Shown here in pieces: positions 53,955-62,986 of a stretch of DNA of 64,000 nt; position 1 is the first letter of the stretch, and every line of letters begins with the position of its first letter. Origin of the DNA: M0103 sp964577845 (GTDB lineage Bacteria; Bacteroidota; Bacteroidia; Flavobacteriales_D; Crocinitomicaceae); assembly GCA_964577845.1 (NCBI GenBank), contig CAZOAH010000001.1, positions 496,001 to 560,000 on the forward strand, given 5' to 3'. The translations under genes and the position numbers were made by a program. The notes below the pieces were generated by a model. That model was not told the DNA's origin, ran no database searches, and worked only from the letters and a program-made list of their open reading frames with translations.

Positions 53955-54515
53955 CTAAGGGCGTTCAAGGTTACGTATAAATTTTGCTGGTGAACCTCCA
54001 ACAATTGTATTTGCAGCTACATCTTGAAGTACCAAACTATTGGCGCCAATTACGGCACCATCGCCGATTGTAACCCCTGGACCAATAACGACATTTGAAA
54101 AACAAATCACGTTATCTCCAATGACCACATCTTGAAATACATGAGGATTCAATGCCGGATAGGCGATTTGATCTTCATATTTTGTTCTTGATGCAAAAAT
54201 CTTAACACCTGGAGCACAATCAAAATTGTTACCGATAATAATATTTGCACCACAACCCCAAAAAACACAATTAGGTGAAATCACCGATTGGCTTCCGATG
54301 GTAATTGATCCTAAATTGTTGCACCAATCTGCTCCTCCACAATGGAGAATCACATTATTTTGAATCGAAACTTTAGCTCCAAGATTTAATTCAGATTGGT
54401 TGTATATTTCGACACGTTTCCCAAAAACAGTGGATGGATAGCGCTTCAATACTCTTGCCATGGCTCTGTAAGAAGCAAAGTATAGTTTAAAATGATAAAA
54501 GAATAATTTCAACAT
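53955..54515 (-). CDS. Left-handed beta-helix (hexapeptide) O/N-acyltransferase
   Basis: 186 residues. Repeated hexapeptide turns through the middle and the closing G-A-V-I-G-A-N-S-L-V-L-Q-D-V, then I-V-G-G-S-P-A-K-F-I-R. Such trimers move acetyl or longer acyl groups to sugars. With the two aminotransferases this could N-acetylate an amino sugar. It follows the FemAB-like gene by 8 bases. Confidence 0.88.
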   Translation of the reverse strand: MLKLFFYHFKLYFASYRAMARVLKRYPSTVFGKRVEIYNQSELNLGAKVSIQNNVILHCGGADWCNNLGSITIGSQSVISPNCVFWGCGANIIIGNNFDCAPGVKIFASRTKYEDQIAYPALNPHVFQDVVIGDNVICFSNVVIGPGVTIGDGAVIGANSLVLQDVAANTIVGGSPAKFIRNLERP

Positions 54516-54523
54516 GCTACCTG

Positions 54524-55429
54524 TTATTTCTTCAATTTATCTTTGAACTTTTTTATCAGCGCAAAAATACCTTTTCTTTTGCTGAAGGTATAAGTTTTCT
54601 TTTCAACAGCCCCCCAAGAATCCTTGAAATCACTCACGCCCTCAAGATTTAAACTTGCCCCCATATTTACATAAGAAAAATTATTTTCAGATGCATGACG
54701 TATTACTTCATACTGAACGGCAACTGCGGCATATAATTTTTTAACATCATCATCAATAATTGAGGCTGCTAACCAATCAAAAACACTTTCTTTGTGATAG
54801 AAACATATCATAGCTGAAAGTATCCTTCCATTTAATTCAGCCACCCAAATGTAAACTCCCGGTACTTGATACAAACCTGCTATTAATTCTTTACTGTAAG
54901 CAGTATTTGAGCCCCATCGTGCCGCTGATTTTTCATAAAGGGAAAAATACTCTTTAAAATATTTTGCTTCTTTGGTTTGGAAAACATTTAATAATCGAGC
55001 TTTTTGATAACGTTTTATATGTTTTTTACGGGTTGAATTAAATTCATTAAAAACATCTGCTATCGGACGGCTCGTGTCGATAATATGGCAATTGTATGCT
55101 GTAAAATTAAATCCATATCTCAAAGCAAGTCTCTCGGCTTCATTTTTATTTTTAATTATATCAGGACCAATATTATATGTAAATTGACTAAAATGATTTT
55201 GATTAATCTCGTTGAAGGTCGCTTCAATTTCAATCGTATTTAATTTTTCTGGATACAGTCCAAATGGGAAATTGTAGTAATAAGTAAGTCCTCTTTTTTT
55301 CAGCTTGAATAATGGAATATTTATATCTGTATTTTTTAGTGAAATAACACTAGCATCCTTGTTAAAATTGGATACATAATTCAGGAAAATTTCTGAATCA
55401 AAAACTGCTATTTCATTTGTGTCACTCAT
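54524..55429 (-). CDS. GNAT-fold (FemAB/GNAT_6-like) acyltransferase
   Basis: 301 residues. A two-lobed acyltransferase: R-K-K-H-I-K-R-Y-Q-K-A in the first half, then W-V-A-E-L-N-G-R-I-L-S-A-M-I and V-N-M-G-A-S-L-N-L-E-G-V-S-D-F-K near the end, as in FemAB/BioF2-like proteins of exopolysaccharide clusters. These move aminoacyl or acyl groups to amino sugars. It overlaps the polymerase-like gene upstream by 4 bases. Confidence 0.75.
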   Translation of the reverse strand: MSDTNEIAVFDSEIFLNYVSNFNKDASVISLKNTDINIPLFKLKKRGLTYYYNFPFGLYPEKLNTIEIEATFNEINQNHFSQFTYNIGPDIIKNKNEAERLALRYGFNFTAYNCHIIDTSRPIADVFNEFNSTRKKHIKRYQKARLLNVFQTKEAKYFKEYFSLYEKSAARWGSNTAYSKELIAGLYQVPGVYIWVAELNGRILSAMICFYHKESVFDWLAASIIDDDVKKLYAAVAVQYEVIRHASENNFSYVNMGASLNLEGVSDFKDSWGAVEKKTYTFSKRKGIFALIKKFKDKLKK

Positions 55430-56709
55430 CTTTTTAATGAGAAGATTTTCAACCTTGAACTCTTAATTTCAGAATTATAACCTGCAAAATCTTGGGCAAG
55501 GAACAAACCAGTTATCATTGCAAAGATCATTAAGATCATTGGGTTAGAAATTGGATTGTTTGTAAGCGCATTTATAGCAAATAAAATAACAACCAATAAA
55601 TATATAATGGATTCATCTGACAATTTTTTAAAAATAAAATCCCTGAATTTGTATGTGAGTCCAAATAATAGGGCGATATAAAAAAACAAACCCGGAATTC
55701 CATATCTCCACAACATCAATAAATATTCATTCTCTGAATAAATTTTATGCTCATAGAAATAGTTTTTATTAATCCCGTAGCCAAAAATTGGTTTTTCTAC
55801 AACCATTTTTAATAATTCCCCCCATACCTCTATTCGTCCTTTAAGCGACCCGTTTTCTTGAACATTCCATTTTGCATCAGAAATATAATTAAGTGAATAT
55901 GTGTCCGCTTCAAAAACAATAATTATTACTAAAAAAATTAATACGCTATAACCGAGAATTTGAATAAAAGATGGCCTTACCAAAATTAAATAAATTATAA
56001 AAATGCATCCAAAAGCCAATAAACCAGTTCTCGATTGTGTAAAAAGTAACATCGCTACAGCAACGAAGAATAAAATTTTTCCCAAATGAAATTTTGTTAA
56101 TCGAAGAAAAGTCATGAAATAAACCGTGAAAATGGAGAAGAAAATAGCATTGACATTCGGATTCCCCATTGTTCCTAAAATTCTTTTTGTTGCTGGCCCA
56201 CCCAGCGAGTTTCTACCAAAGTAAAGTAATTGTTGTGGGTTCGGAGAATAGGCTGGCATTACCTTTTCATTAAAATGAAGAAGATTAAAATAATGCAGCA
56301 GGTTAAAGATTACGAGGAGCGAAAACAAAGAGGCAATCCAAGGAAACACATTTGGCTTTAACTGAAAAAACATCCAAAAGAGGACAACGAAGCAAAAGAA
56401 TTTAAACAGTTTATAAATTTCAAAATAATCATTCTCAACGCTCATTCGGCCATTTACTGCCATTGAAACCAAGGCCCAAATTGACCACACTCCCAATAGC
56501 ACAAAATATATTTGTTTGAATTGCTTAATTGTAGGAAAAATTAAAAATATCACCAAAGGCAAAATAAAATCTTCCAATCGCAAGCTTAGTCCAGACTTAA
56601 TTGGAATGTAAGGAATGAAACAAACGGATATAAACGAAATAAAACACAGGACATTTATTAAAGCAACTTTAGATTTTAAATGACTTATTGAGTTTTGTTG
56701 CATCCGCAA
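55426..56709 (-). CDS. O-antigen ligase/polymerase-like membrane protein (second of two)
   Basis: 427 residues with ten or more membrane helices and a large loop holding L-K-G-R-I-E-V-W-G-E-L-L-K-M-V-V-E-K-P-I- and Y-S-E-N-E-Y-L-L-M-L-W-R-Y-G-I-P-G, the Wzy_C pattern. It follows the flippase gene by 37 bases; a place next to the flippase makes it the better candidate for the Wzy polymerase. Confidence 0.85.
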   Translation of the reverse strand: MRMQQNSISHLKSKVALINVLCFISFISVCFIPYIPIKSGLSLRLEDFILPLVIFLIFPTIKQFKQIYFVLLGVWSIWALVSMAVNGRMSVENDYFEIYKLFKFFCFVVLFWMFFQLKPNVFPWIASLFSLLVIFNLLHYFNLLHFNEKVMPAYSPNPQQLLYFGRNSLGGPATKRILGTMGNPNVNAIFFSIFTVYFMTFLRLTKFHLGKILFFVAVAMLLFTQSRTGLLAFGCIFIIYLILVRPSFIQILGYSVLIFLVIIIVFEADTYSLNYISDAKWNVQENGSLKGRIEVWGELLKMVVEKPIFGYGINKNYFYEHKIYSENEYLLMLWRYGIPGLFFYIALLFGLTYKFRDFIFKKLSDESIIYLLVVILFAINALTNNPISNPMILMIFAMITGLFLAQDFAGYNSEIKSSRLKIFSLKR

Positions 56710-56746
56710 ATTTTAATTAAATGTACAAATTACATTTGAGAATAAA

Positions 56747-58003
56747 TCAAGAACGCACGCGTTGTTTTACGCCAATTTTTGAAATATAAAGTGCATAAAA
56801 CACACCCCAAACTAAAAATAACGCTTGAGAAATGGACATCACCCATAAGATCGTAATAAACGCATCTTTACTGGTTCCTAAAATCAATGGTAAGACGCCA
56901 AAACTAAACAACTGCATGCATGTCCCAATAAGACCAATGATAAAATACTCCTTTTGTCTGTTTAAAATCATCGGTATACTTGAAACCGGGGAGATTATAA
57001 AATTCATCATCAACCACGGCGTCATAATTTCAGAGAAATAACCCGACTCGCTCCAAGATTCACTAAAAACAAAACCAAACAAGGGTTCACCAAAAATAAA
57101 TATCACCCCAAAAGGAATAACAGACAGTGCTATCAATACAATCATCGTTTTCTTAATCAGCGGATAAATTGATTTGCCGTCATTTACAATTTCAGAGCAA
57201 CGATTATAAAAAACTTGACCAATTGAAGTCCCTATAACCATAAGAGGTAAACGAAGAATGGTGTATGAATGATTGTAAGATCCAAAAATATCTTTTGAGA
57301 AAAAATATATTATCAGTGTTGCTATCAAAAGGTCTCTTCCAAGATCCATTAAAACGTGCGGCAGACTCACAAGTGGGAATTGTCTGTATTCGCTAAGCAA
57401 TACAGCTGTTTTACTTGGTGATTCATAATGTTTATGATTTTCTTTTAGTGATTTAAAATCTTTCAAAAAAGAAAAACTACTCAAGAGAAAACCCAGAAAT
57501 GTTGCGAGAATAAGTCCAAAACTTCCCATTCCAATCAAACCAAATAACCACCTTAAACCATTTGATGAAATGGCATTTATCATTTTTGAAATAGAAATTA
57601 CCCTAAATTGTTTTTTTCGAATTGCCCAGTTGGTGCCGAGGTTGATAAATACCATTATGAGCGACCCAATCAATGTTAACGAAACGAATCCAACTTGACT
57701 CCATGAAAAGGGTTGCGTAAATAAATATAAAATACCTAAAACTGTGCAAGCAAGCAAGATGTAGATGGCAATTTTTAAAGAAACCTTATACAAAAGGTAA
57801 GAGTGCGAATCATTTTTAGGAAGTGGAAGGGCCATTTCATATCGAACTGTTCCAAGCGCTGCAATAAAACCAATAACACGAAGGTAGATACCCATATCTC
57901 CCATTTCTTCAGTTGAATAAATTCTGGTTAAAATCGGAGAAATAAGGTATCCTATTGCTTGAGCTAAAACGGTTCCGGTGGTCAGTACCAAAACGGCATT
58001 CAT
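56747..58003 (-). CDS. Polysaccharide flippase (Wzx-like, MOP family)
   Basis: 418 residues with about twelve membrane helices; G-Y-L-I-S-P-I-L-T-R-I-Y at the first helix is typical of Wzx/RfbX. It flips lipid-linked oligosaccharide to the periplasm. I chose the ATG at 58003: a strong Shine-Dalgarno-like AGAGGTG lies just upstream, rare in this window, and the ATG at 58099 would overlap the epimerase by 80 bases with a non-membrane extension. Confidence 0.9.
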   Translation of the reverse strand: MNAVLVLTTGTVLAQAIGYLISPILTRIYSTEEMGDMGIYLRVIGFIAALGTVRYEMALPLPKNDSHSYLLYKVSLKIAIYILLACTVLGILYLFTQPFSWSQVGFVSLTLIGSLIMVFINLGTNWAIRKKQFRVISISKMINAISSNGLRWLFGLIGMGSFGLILATFLGFLLSSFSFLKDFKSLKENHKHYESPSKTAVLLSEYRQFPLVSLPHVLMDLGRDLLIATLIIYFFSKDIFGSYNHSYTILRLPLMVIGTSIGQVFYNRCSEIVNDGKSIYPLIKKTMIVLIALSVIPFGVIFIFGEPLFGFVFSESWSESGYFSEIMTPWLMMNFIISPVSSIPMILNRQKEYFIIGLIGTCMQLFSFGVLPLILGTSKDAFITILWVMSISQALFLVWGVFYALYISKIGVKQRVRS

Positions 58004-58004
58004 C

Positions 58005-58016
58005 AACTCACCTCTT
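58005..58016 (-). promoter_or_regulatory. Shine-Dalgarno-like site of the flippase gene
   Basis: AGAGGTGAG on the minus strand shortly before the ATG at 58003. Such sites are nearly absent from other starts here, which supports this start and suggests that the flippase level is set by translation. Confidence 0.55.
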
Positions 58017-58019
58017 TTT

Positions 58020-59006
58020 TTAATCACGAACAAATATTGAGGACAAATAGCTAAACATTCCATCTTCAAATTGAACAGGGTCAGTGTATCCCAAATCAAC
58101 TTCCGTTTTTTGAATGTCTGCTAACGAATTTCTAATATCACCTGGTCTATCAGGACCATGAATTACTTTATGATCTGAATGTAAAGCTTCGAATCGTTCC
58201 AAATGCATTTTAATGGTTCCAATAACATCATTTAAAGAAAAAAACTTTCCACATGCTACATTATAAACTCCTCCAAAAGCTTGGTTATTTGATGTTGCAA
58301 GTGCCAAAACATTGGCTTTAACAGCATTTTCGACATAGGTAAAATCACGTGTTTGATTTCCATCGCCGTTAATGGTAACTTCTTGACCGGTTGATAATTT
58401 TTCGATGAATTTTGGTATCGCTGCAGCATAAACACCATGAGGGTCTTGATTAGGCCCAAATACATTGAAATAGCGTAAGCCTATCGTTTCAATATTGTGG
58501 AGTCTAAAAAAAACTTTAGCATAATCCTCATTCAATTTTTTGGTAACTGCATAGGGACTCAATAAATTACCTTCTGAACCAATTGTTTTGGGAGAAACTT
58601 CACTATCACCATAAACTGAAGATGAGCTGGCATATACAAACCTCTTAACTTTTTGCTGTTGGGCGGCATGTAGCATATTTAAAAATCCAGTCGCATTTAC
58701 AGAATGGGTAATTTCAGGTGTTGCAATTGACCTTGGCACTGATCCTAATGCAGCTTGATGCGTCACCATGTCACAACCCTTTACCGCTTTACTACATGTC
58801 TCAAAATCGCGAATATCTCCTTCAATCAACTGAAAGTTTGGATTCGATAAAAAAGGTTCAATATTGGAACGTTTCCCGGTTTCAAAATTATCAAGCACAA
58901 CTACTTGAGCATTTATTTCAATAAGCTTTTTTACCAAGTTAGACCCAATAAATCCGGCTCCACCTGTAACAAGTACTTTTTTTCCGGATAAGTTAACCGA
59001 CTGCAT
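58020..59006 (-). CDS. Nucleotide-sugar 4-epimerase (WbpP/Gne-like, extended SDR)
   Basis: 328 residues. NAD loop G-G-A-G-F-I-G-S, then A-A-L-G-S-V-P-R-S-I, a mark of WbpP-type UDP-GlcNAc(A)/GalNAc(A) 4-epimerases, and Y-A-V-T-K-K with the active Tyr. It would supply a GalNAc-type sugar. It is the first gene of the polysaccharide block and starts one base after the rny stop. Confidence 0.88.
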   Translation of the reverse strand: MQSVNLSGKKVLVTGGAGFIGSNLVKKLIEINAQVVVLDNFETGKRSNIEPFLSNPNFQLIEGDIRDFETCSKAVKGCDMVTHQAALGSVPRSIATPEITHSVNATGFLNMLHAAQQQKVKRFVYASSSSVYGDSEVSPKTIGSEGNLLSPYAVTKKLNEDYAKVFFRLHNIETIGLRYFNVFGPNQDPHGVYAAAIPKFIEKLSTGQEVTINGDGNQTRDFTYVENAVKANVLALATSNNQAFGGVYNVACGKFFSLNDVIGTIKMHLERFEALHSDHKVIHGPDRPGDIRNSLADIQKTEVDLGYTDPVQFEDGMFSYLSSIFVRD

Positions 59007-59007
59007 T

Positions 59008-60540
59008 TTATTTCGCGTAATTGATTGAACGTTTCTCGCGGATGACAGTAACCTTTACCTGTCCAGGATAAGTCATCTCTGTTTGAATTCGCTGAGAGAT
59101 TGTAAAAGAAAGCTCATCGGCTTTCAAATCTGTAATTTTATCTGCCTCAACCAAAACCCTCAATTCTCTACCCGCTTGAATAGCATAAGCACTTGAAACG
59201 CCATCATAAGAAAGCGCAAGACCTTCCAACTCCTTAATTCTCTTGATATAAGCCTCAACTATTTCACGTCTTGCACCTGGTCTTGCACCTGAAACGGCGT
59301 CACATACCTGAACAATTGGAGAAATCAATGTAGACATTTCAATCTCATCGTGGTGTGCACCAATTGCATTACAGACGTCCGGTTTCTCACCATATTTTTC
59401 GGCAAGTTTCATTCCGAGCAAAGCATGCGGCAATTCAGGCTCTTCATCCGGAACTTTACCAATATCGTGTAACAATCCAGCTCGTTTTGCAAGTTTGACA
59501 TTGAGACCCAATTCAGCAGCCATAGTCGCACACAGATTGGCTACTTCTCTAGAGTGCTGTAACAAGTTTTGACCATAAGAGGAACGGTATTTCATTCTTC
59601 CAACCATTCTGGTTAATTCAGGGTGTAATCCATGAATACCTAAATCCATACAAGTTCTTCTTCCTGTTTCAGCAATTTCTTCCTCTAGTTGCTTTCGAGT
59701 TTTAGCCACAACTTCCTCGATTCGAGCAGGGTGAATTCTTCCATCAGACACCAATTGATGTAATGCTAATCGCGCGATTTCTCTTCTAACGGGATCAAAA
59801 CAAGATAATATGATCGCTTCTGGCGTATCATCCACGATAATTTCTACACCGGTTGCAGCTTCGAGCGCTCTAATATTTCTTCCTTCGCGACCAATAATTC
59901 TACCTTTAACCTCATCAGAGTCAATATTGAATACCGATACAGCATTTTCCACTGCTTGTTCGGTGGCAACGCGCTGAATGGTTTGTATAACGATTTTTTT
60001 CGCTTCTCTATTGGCATTCAATTTTGCCTCTTCTGTAATCTCTTTGATATAAGTCATTGCACCAGTGCGAGCTTCATCTTTAAGCGCTTCCATCAACATG
60101 TTCTTGGCATCCTCTGGAGTCATTCCGCTAATTTTTGATAGTTCAGCGACACGTTTTTCTTGAATTTTCTCTAATTCTTGATGTTTCAAATCAAAAGCTT
60201 GAACCCTTGTTTCAAGTTCTTGTTGATTTTTTTCTAGTTCTTTTTCTTTTCTCGAAACTTCCTCTATTTTTTGAGAAAGTGTTTTCTCCTTGGCACGCGC
60301 TCTATCCTCTGTTGATTGCAAACGACGCTCCTTTTCTTTCATTGCACCTTCGTGCTCTTCTTTAAGTTTCAGAAACTTTTCCTTTGCCTGAAGAATTTTA
60401 TCCTTTTTGATATTTTCCCCTTCTATTTCTGCTTCTTTAATAATTTGTGTGCTTTTTCCTTTTAGGACAACACGTTGGATAAGCACTCCGGCAACACCTC
60501 CTCCGGTTAATCCAATCAATAAACCTATAACTAATTCCAT
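59008..60540 (-). CDS. rny: Ribonuclease Y
   Basis: 510 residues. An N-terminal membrane helix (about 3-22), a long coiled coil (to about 150), a KH domain (I-I-G-R-E-G-R-N-I-R-A-L-E) and an HD domain with H-S-R-E-V-A-N and L-L-H-D-I-G-K. It starts mRNA decay at the membrane. Between zapA (55-base gap) and the polysaccharide cluster (1-base gap). Confidence 0.96.
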   Translation of the reverse strand: MELVIGLLIGLTGGGVAGVLIQRVVLKGKSTQIIKEAEIEGENIKKDKILQAKEKFLKLKEEHEGAMKEKERRLQSTEDRARAKEKTLSQKIEEVSRKEKELEKNQQELETRVQAFDLKHQELEKIQEKRVAELSKISGMTPEDAKNMLMEALKDEARTGAMTYIKEITEEAKLNANREAKKIVIQTIQRVATEQAVENAVSVFNIDSDEVKGRIIGREGRNIRALEAATGVEIIVDDTPEAIILSCFDPVRREIARLALHQLVSDGRIHPARIEEVVAKTRKQLEEEIAETGRRTCMDLGIHGLHPELTRMVGRMKYRSSYGQNLLQHSREVANLCATMAAELGLNVKLAKRAGLLHDIGKVPDEEPELPHALLGMKLAEKYGEKPDVCNAIGAHHDEIEMSTLISPIVQVCDAVSGARPGARREIVEAYIKRIKELEGLALSYDGVSSAYAIQAGRELRVLVEADKITDLKADELSFTISQRIQTEMTYPGQVKVTVIREKRSINYAK

Positions 60541-60595
60541 ACTTATTACTTTAAGTAAAACAACCTAAATGTTGCCGATGGAAGATGATTGAAAC

Positions 60596-60883
60596 TTAAG
60601 AATTGAGCTGATCTAGCTCATCGGAAAGTGCCTGAAGTTTTTCTTCAACAGCCTTAAAATCTTGCGGGGCTGATGCTTGTTGAGATGCAGGTTTAATTGC
60701 CAATTGCAAAGCAGTCATTGCTAACAAATCTTGCATATCCTTAACAGCATAATTATCTTGAAGCATTTTTATGGACCGATTGATGTCTTCAGCGGCTTGT
60801 AACACCTTTGCTTGTTCCGACTCATTAACACTGAGCGGATAAGATCGGCCTGCAACCACAACTTTAATGGACATCTTACTCAT
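60596..60883 (-). CDS. zapA: Cell division protein ZapA
   Basis: 95 residues. K-V-V-V-A-G-R-S-Y-P-L at the start and a coiled-coil second half, as in ZapA, which bundles FtsZ filaments. An ATG at 60874 (three codons later) is an alternative start. It lies 3 bases after the coiled-coil gene, an arrangement usual for Bacteroidota. Confidence 0.88.
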   Translation of the reverse strand: MSKMSIKVVVAGRSYPLSVNESEQAKVLQAAEDINRSIKMLQDNYAVKDMQDLLAMTALQLAIKPASQQASAPQDFKAVEEKLQALSDELDQLNS

Positions 60884-60886
60884 TCC

Positions 60887-61195
60887 CTATTTCCTTAACT
60901 GATTGATACAGTATTCTATTTCTTTCACCAACTCATCAATTTCTTCATTATTCCTTTTCGGAATTTCTGAATTAACGACAACCTGACCTTTTGTCTCTTC
61001 CAATTGATTTCGCAGCAGATTGACTTGAGATTGCAAATTTTCATTTTTCATTTTCAAATCGTCAAGTTCTACTTTTAAACTGTCTATTTCCATTTGCTGA
61101 CTTAGACATTTTGAACGTTCATTTTGCAAATTCGCGTGCATAGAAAGGCCTTTTGCCTTTATCTCATCTATGATTTGTTGAATTTGCGCATTCAT
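60887..61195 (-). CDS. Small coiled-coil protein upstream of zapA
   Basis: 102 residues, nearly all one coiled coil (heptads from about 15 to 70, L-K-V-E-L-D-D-L-K-M-K-N-E-N-L), no signal. By size and place it may act with ZapA in division in the manner of ZapB; the sequence alone does not prove it. First gene of the zapA-rny unit. Confidence 0.75.
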   Translation of the reverse strand: MNAQIQQIIDEIKAKGLSMHANLQNERSKCLSQQMEIDSLKVELDDLKMKNENLQSQVNLLRNQLEETKGQVVVNSEIPKRNNEEIDELVKEIEYCINQLRK

Positions 61196-61211
61196 TTTTG
61201 GAGACTTTATA

Positions 61212-61240
61212 CAAAGTTAGTATTTCTTGATTATCGGCAA
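61212..61240 (-). promoter_or_regulatory. Promoter of the coiled-coil-zapA-rny transcript
   Basis: On the minus strand TTG (61240-61238), an 18-base spacer and TAACTTTG (61219-61212). The leader to the ATG at 61195 is about 12 bases. Confidence 0.6.
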
Positions 61241-61280
61241 TAAATTTCTCTTATTCTTTCCTAACAAAATTATGTTGGAT

Positions 61281-61288
61281 TAATTTTG
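61281..61288 (+). promoter_or_regulatory. TAATTTTG -7 box directly before the M23 peptidase start
   Basis: Perfect TAnnTTTG ending 4 bases before the ATG at 61293, predicting a leaderless mRNA. At the -33 position TTC is seen instead of TTG. Confidence 0.5.
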
Positions 61289-61292
61289 TAAC

Positions 61293-62984
61293 ATGATAAA
61301 AAAAATGGTTTTTATTTGTTTTTCAATTTGTTGGACGCTACAAATATTAGGTCAGAATAAGGATTCTAAATTACATTCACCTTTAGCCATTCCGCTCAAA
61401 CTATCTGCAAATTTTGGAGAATTAAGAAGCAATCACTTCCACATGGGGTTAGATTTTAAAACCAATAAAAAGGAAGGTTATTCCATATTTTCAATTGACG
61501 ATGGATTTGTTTCAAGAGTTCGGATTTCACCTAATGGTTATGGAAAGGTTATATACGTTAATCACCCAAATGGTTTGACAAGTGTTTATGCGCATTGCTC
61601 GAAATTCAACAATACTATTGACAGTATCATGGAGGCAATTCAAATGGAACAATTGGAAAACGAAGTTGAGGTATTTTTCAGAATTGATGAAATCAAAGTT
61701 CAAGCTGGAGATTTAATTGCATATACTGGAAACACGGGACATTCTCAAGGGCCACATTTACATTTTGAAATCAGGAACACTGAAACTCAAAAAGCATTGA
61801 ATCCCTTATTATTTGGATTTAAAATCGCCGATCACATTTCACCAGAAATAAATTCGTTAAGGCTTTATAGTTTAACACAAGAGGGTTATAACATTCCAGG
61901 AAAAATACAAAAACAAGCACTTCCAGCAGCAATTAATGGCAAAATCAGTTTAACAGATACATTGGTTATTCAATCCGATTTCCTTTGTAAAGATGGTTAT
62001 TTGGGATTCTCTTTTGAAATGCAAGATCGTTACGATGGAGAATCAAATTTGTGTGGTATTTATGCATCCCAACTGGAAATCGATAATCAGCTTGAATTTT
62101 GTCAGGCAATTGATAGTATAGATTTCATTGAATCCAGATATATCAATAATCATATGGATTATTCCGCATTTACAAACGAAAAAAGACATTTTCACAAAGC
62201 TTTTAGAACTGAGAAAAATCCTCTTGATATTTATCCATGCGAACAAAATGGAATAAAACAAGTAGAAGCAAACACCTTATACAATTTGTTTTTTAGAGCA
62301 AGTGATTTCGAAAATAATAAGACAACACTAAACTTAAAATTTCAAGCAGATAGCACCTCATTTATGGCATGTGATGATATCTTTTCTACCGAAAATTTTT
62401 TATTTCCTGACTCGTCCTATGTATTTGAAAATGAAAAAATTCGATTCTCGATTTCAGAAAACACCTTCTATGAACCCGTTCAAAAAAATGTATGCCTAAA
62501 TGGCCCTTTTTCTATTGGTGATGTAAAACAACCAATACAAAAAACCGTTACTGTATCCTTAAAATCCCCAGAAATCAACTCAGAAAAATATTACATTGAA
62601 GTCGTTACTTCAGGCGGTGTAAAGAAGGCATTGAAATCTGTTCAATTGAATGGATGGATTACTGCTGAATCTGAATACTTAGGCACTTTCTCCTTAAAAC
62701 AGGACAAAACAGCGCCCACAATTGTTGCTTACAATTTTAAAATCAATGATCAAAAAATTTCTAAATCTGAAATATTTTGGAAGATACAAGATGCCGCCAC
62801 ATCAATATTATCTTACGATTTGTATGTAGATGGAATCTGGAAACCTGTATACTATGACAATAAAAATGATACAATAGGTTATGAGTTACCGCTGCAATTT
62901 TCAGGGAACCATCAATTTAAAGTAGTGGCTTCCGATTATTACAAAAACACACAAGTTTGGGAAGCTACTTTGCACATTGAATAA
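61293..62984 (+). CDS. Secreted M23 family peptidase
   Basis: 563 residues with a signal peptide (ends I-L-G-Q). The M23 (LytM) domain is at about 30-170: metal ligands in N-H-F-H-M-G-L-D and H-L-H-F-E, with Y-A-H-C between. All ligands are present, so it is probably an active peptidoglycan endopeptidase. An insertion of about 50 residues lies between Y-A-H-C and H-L-H-F. The remaining 390 residues are beta-rich with no domain I recognise. Confidence 0.88.
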   Translation: MIKKMVFICFSICWTLQILGQNKDSKLHSPLAIPLKLSANFGELRSNHFHMGLDFKTNKKEGYSIFSIDDGFVSRVRISPNGYGKVIYVNHPNGLTSVYAHCSKFNNTIDSIMEAIQMEQLENEVEVFFRIDEIKVQAGDLIAYTGNTGHSQGPHLHFEIRNTETQKALNPLLFGFKIADHISPEINSLRLYSLTQEGYNIPGKIQKQALPAAINGKISLTDTLVIQSDFLCKDGYLGFSFEMQDRYDGESNLCGIYASQLEIDNQLEFCQAIDSIDFIESRYINNHMDYSAFTNEKRHFHKAFRTEKNPLDIYPCEQNGIKQVEANTLYNLFFRASDFENNKTTLNLKFQADSTSFMACDDIFSTENFLFPDSSYVFENEKIRFSISENTFYEPVQKNVCLNGPFSIGDVKQPIQKTVTVSLKSPEINSEKYYIEVVTSGGVKKALKSVQLNGWITAESEYLGTFSLKQDKTAPTIVAYNFKINDQKISKSEIFWKIQDAATSILSYDLYVDGIWKPVYYDNKNDTIGYELPLQFSGNHQFKVVASDYYKNTQVWEATLHIE

Positions 62985-62986
62985 TA

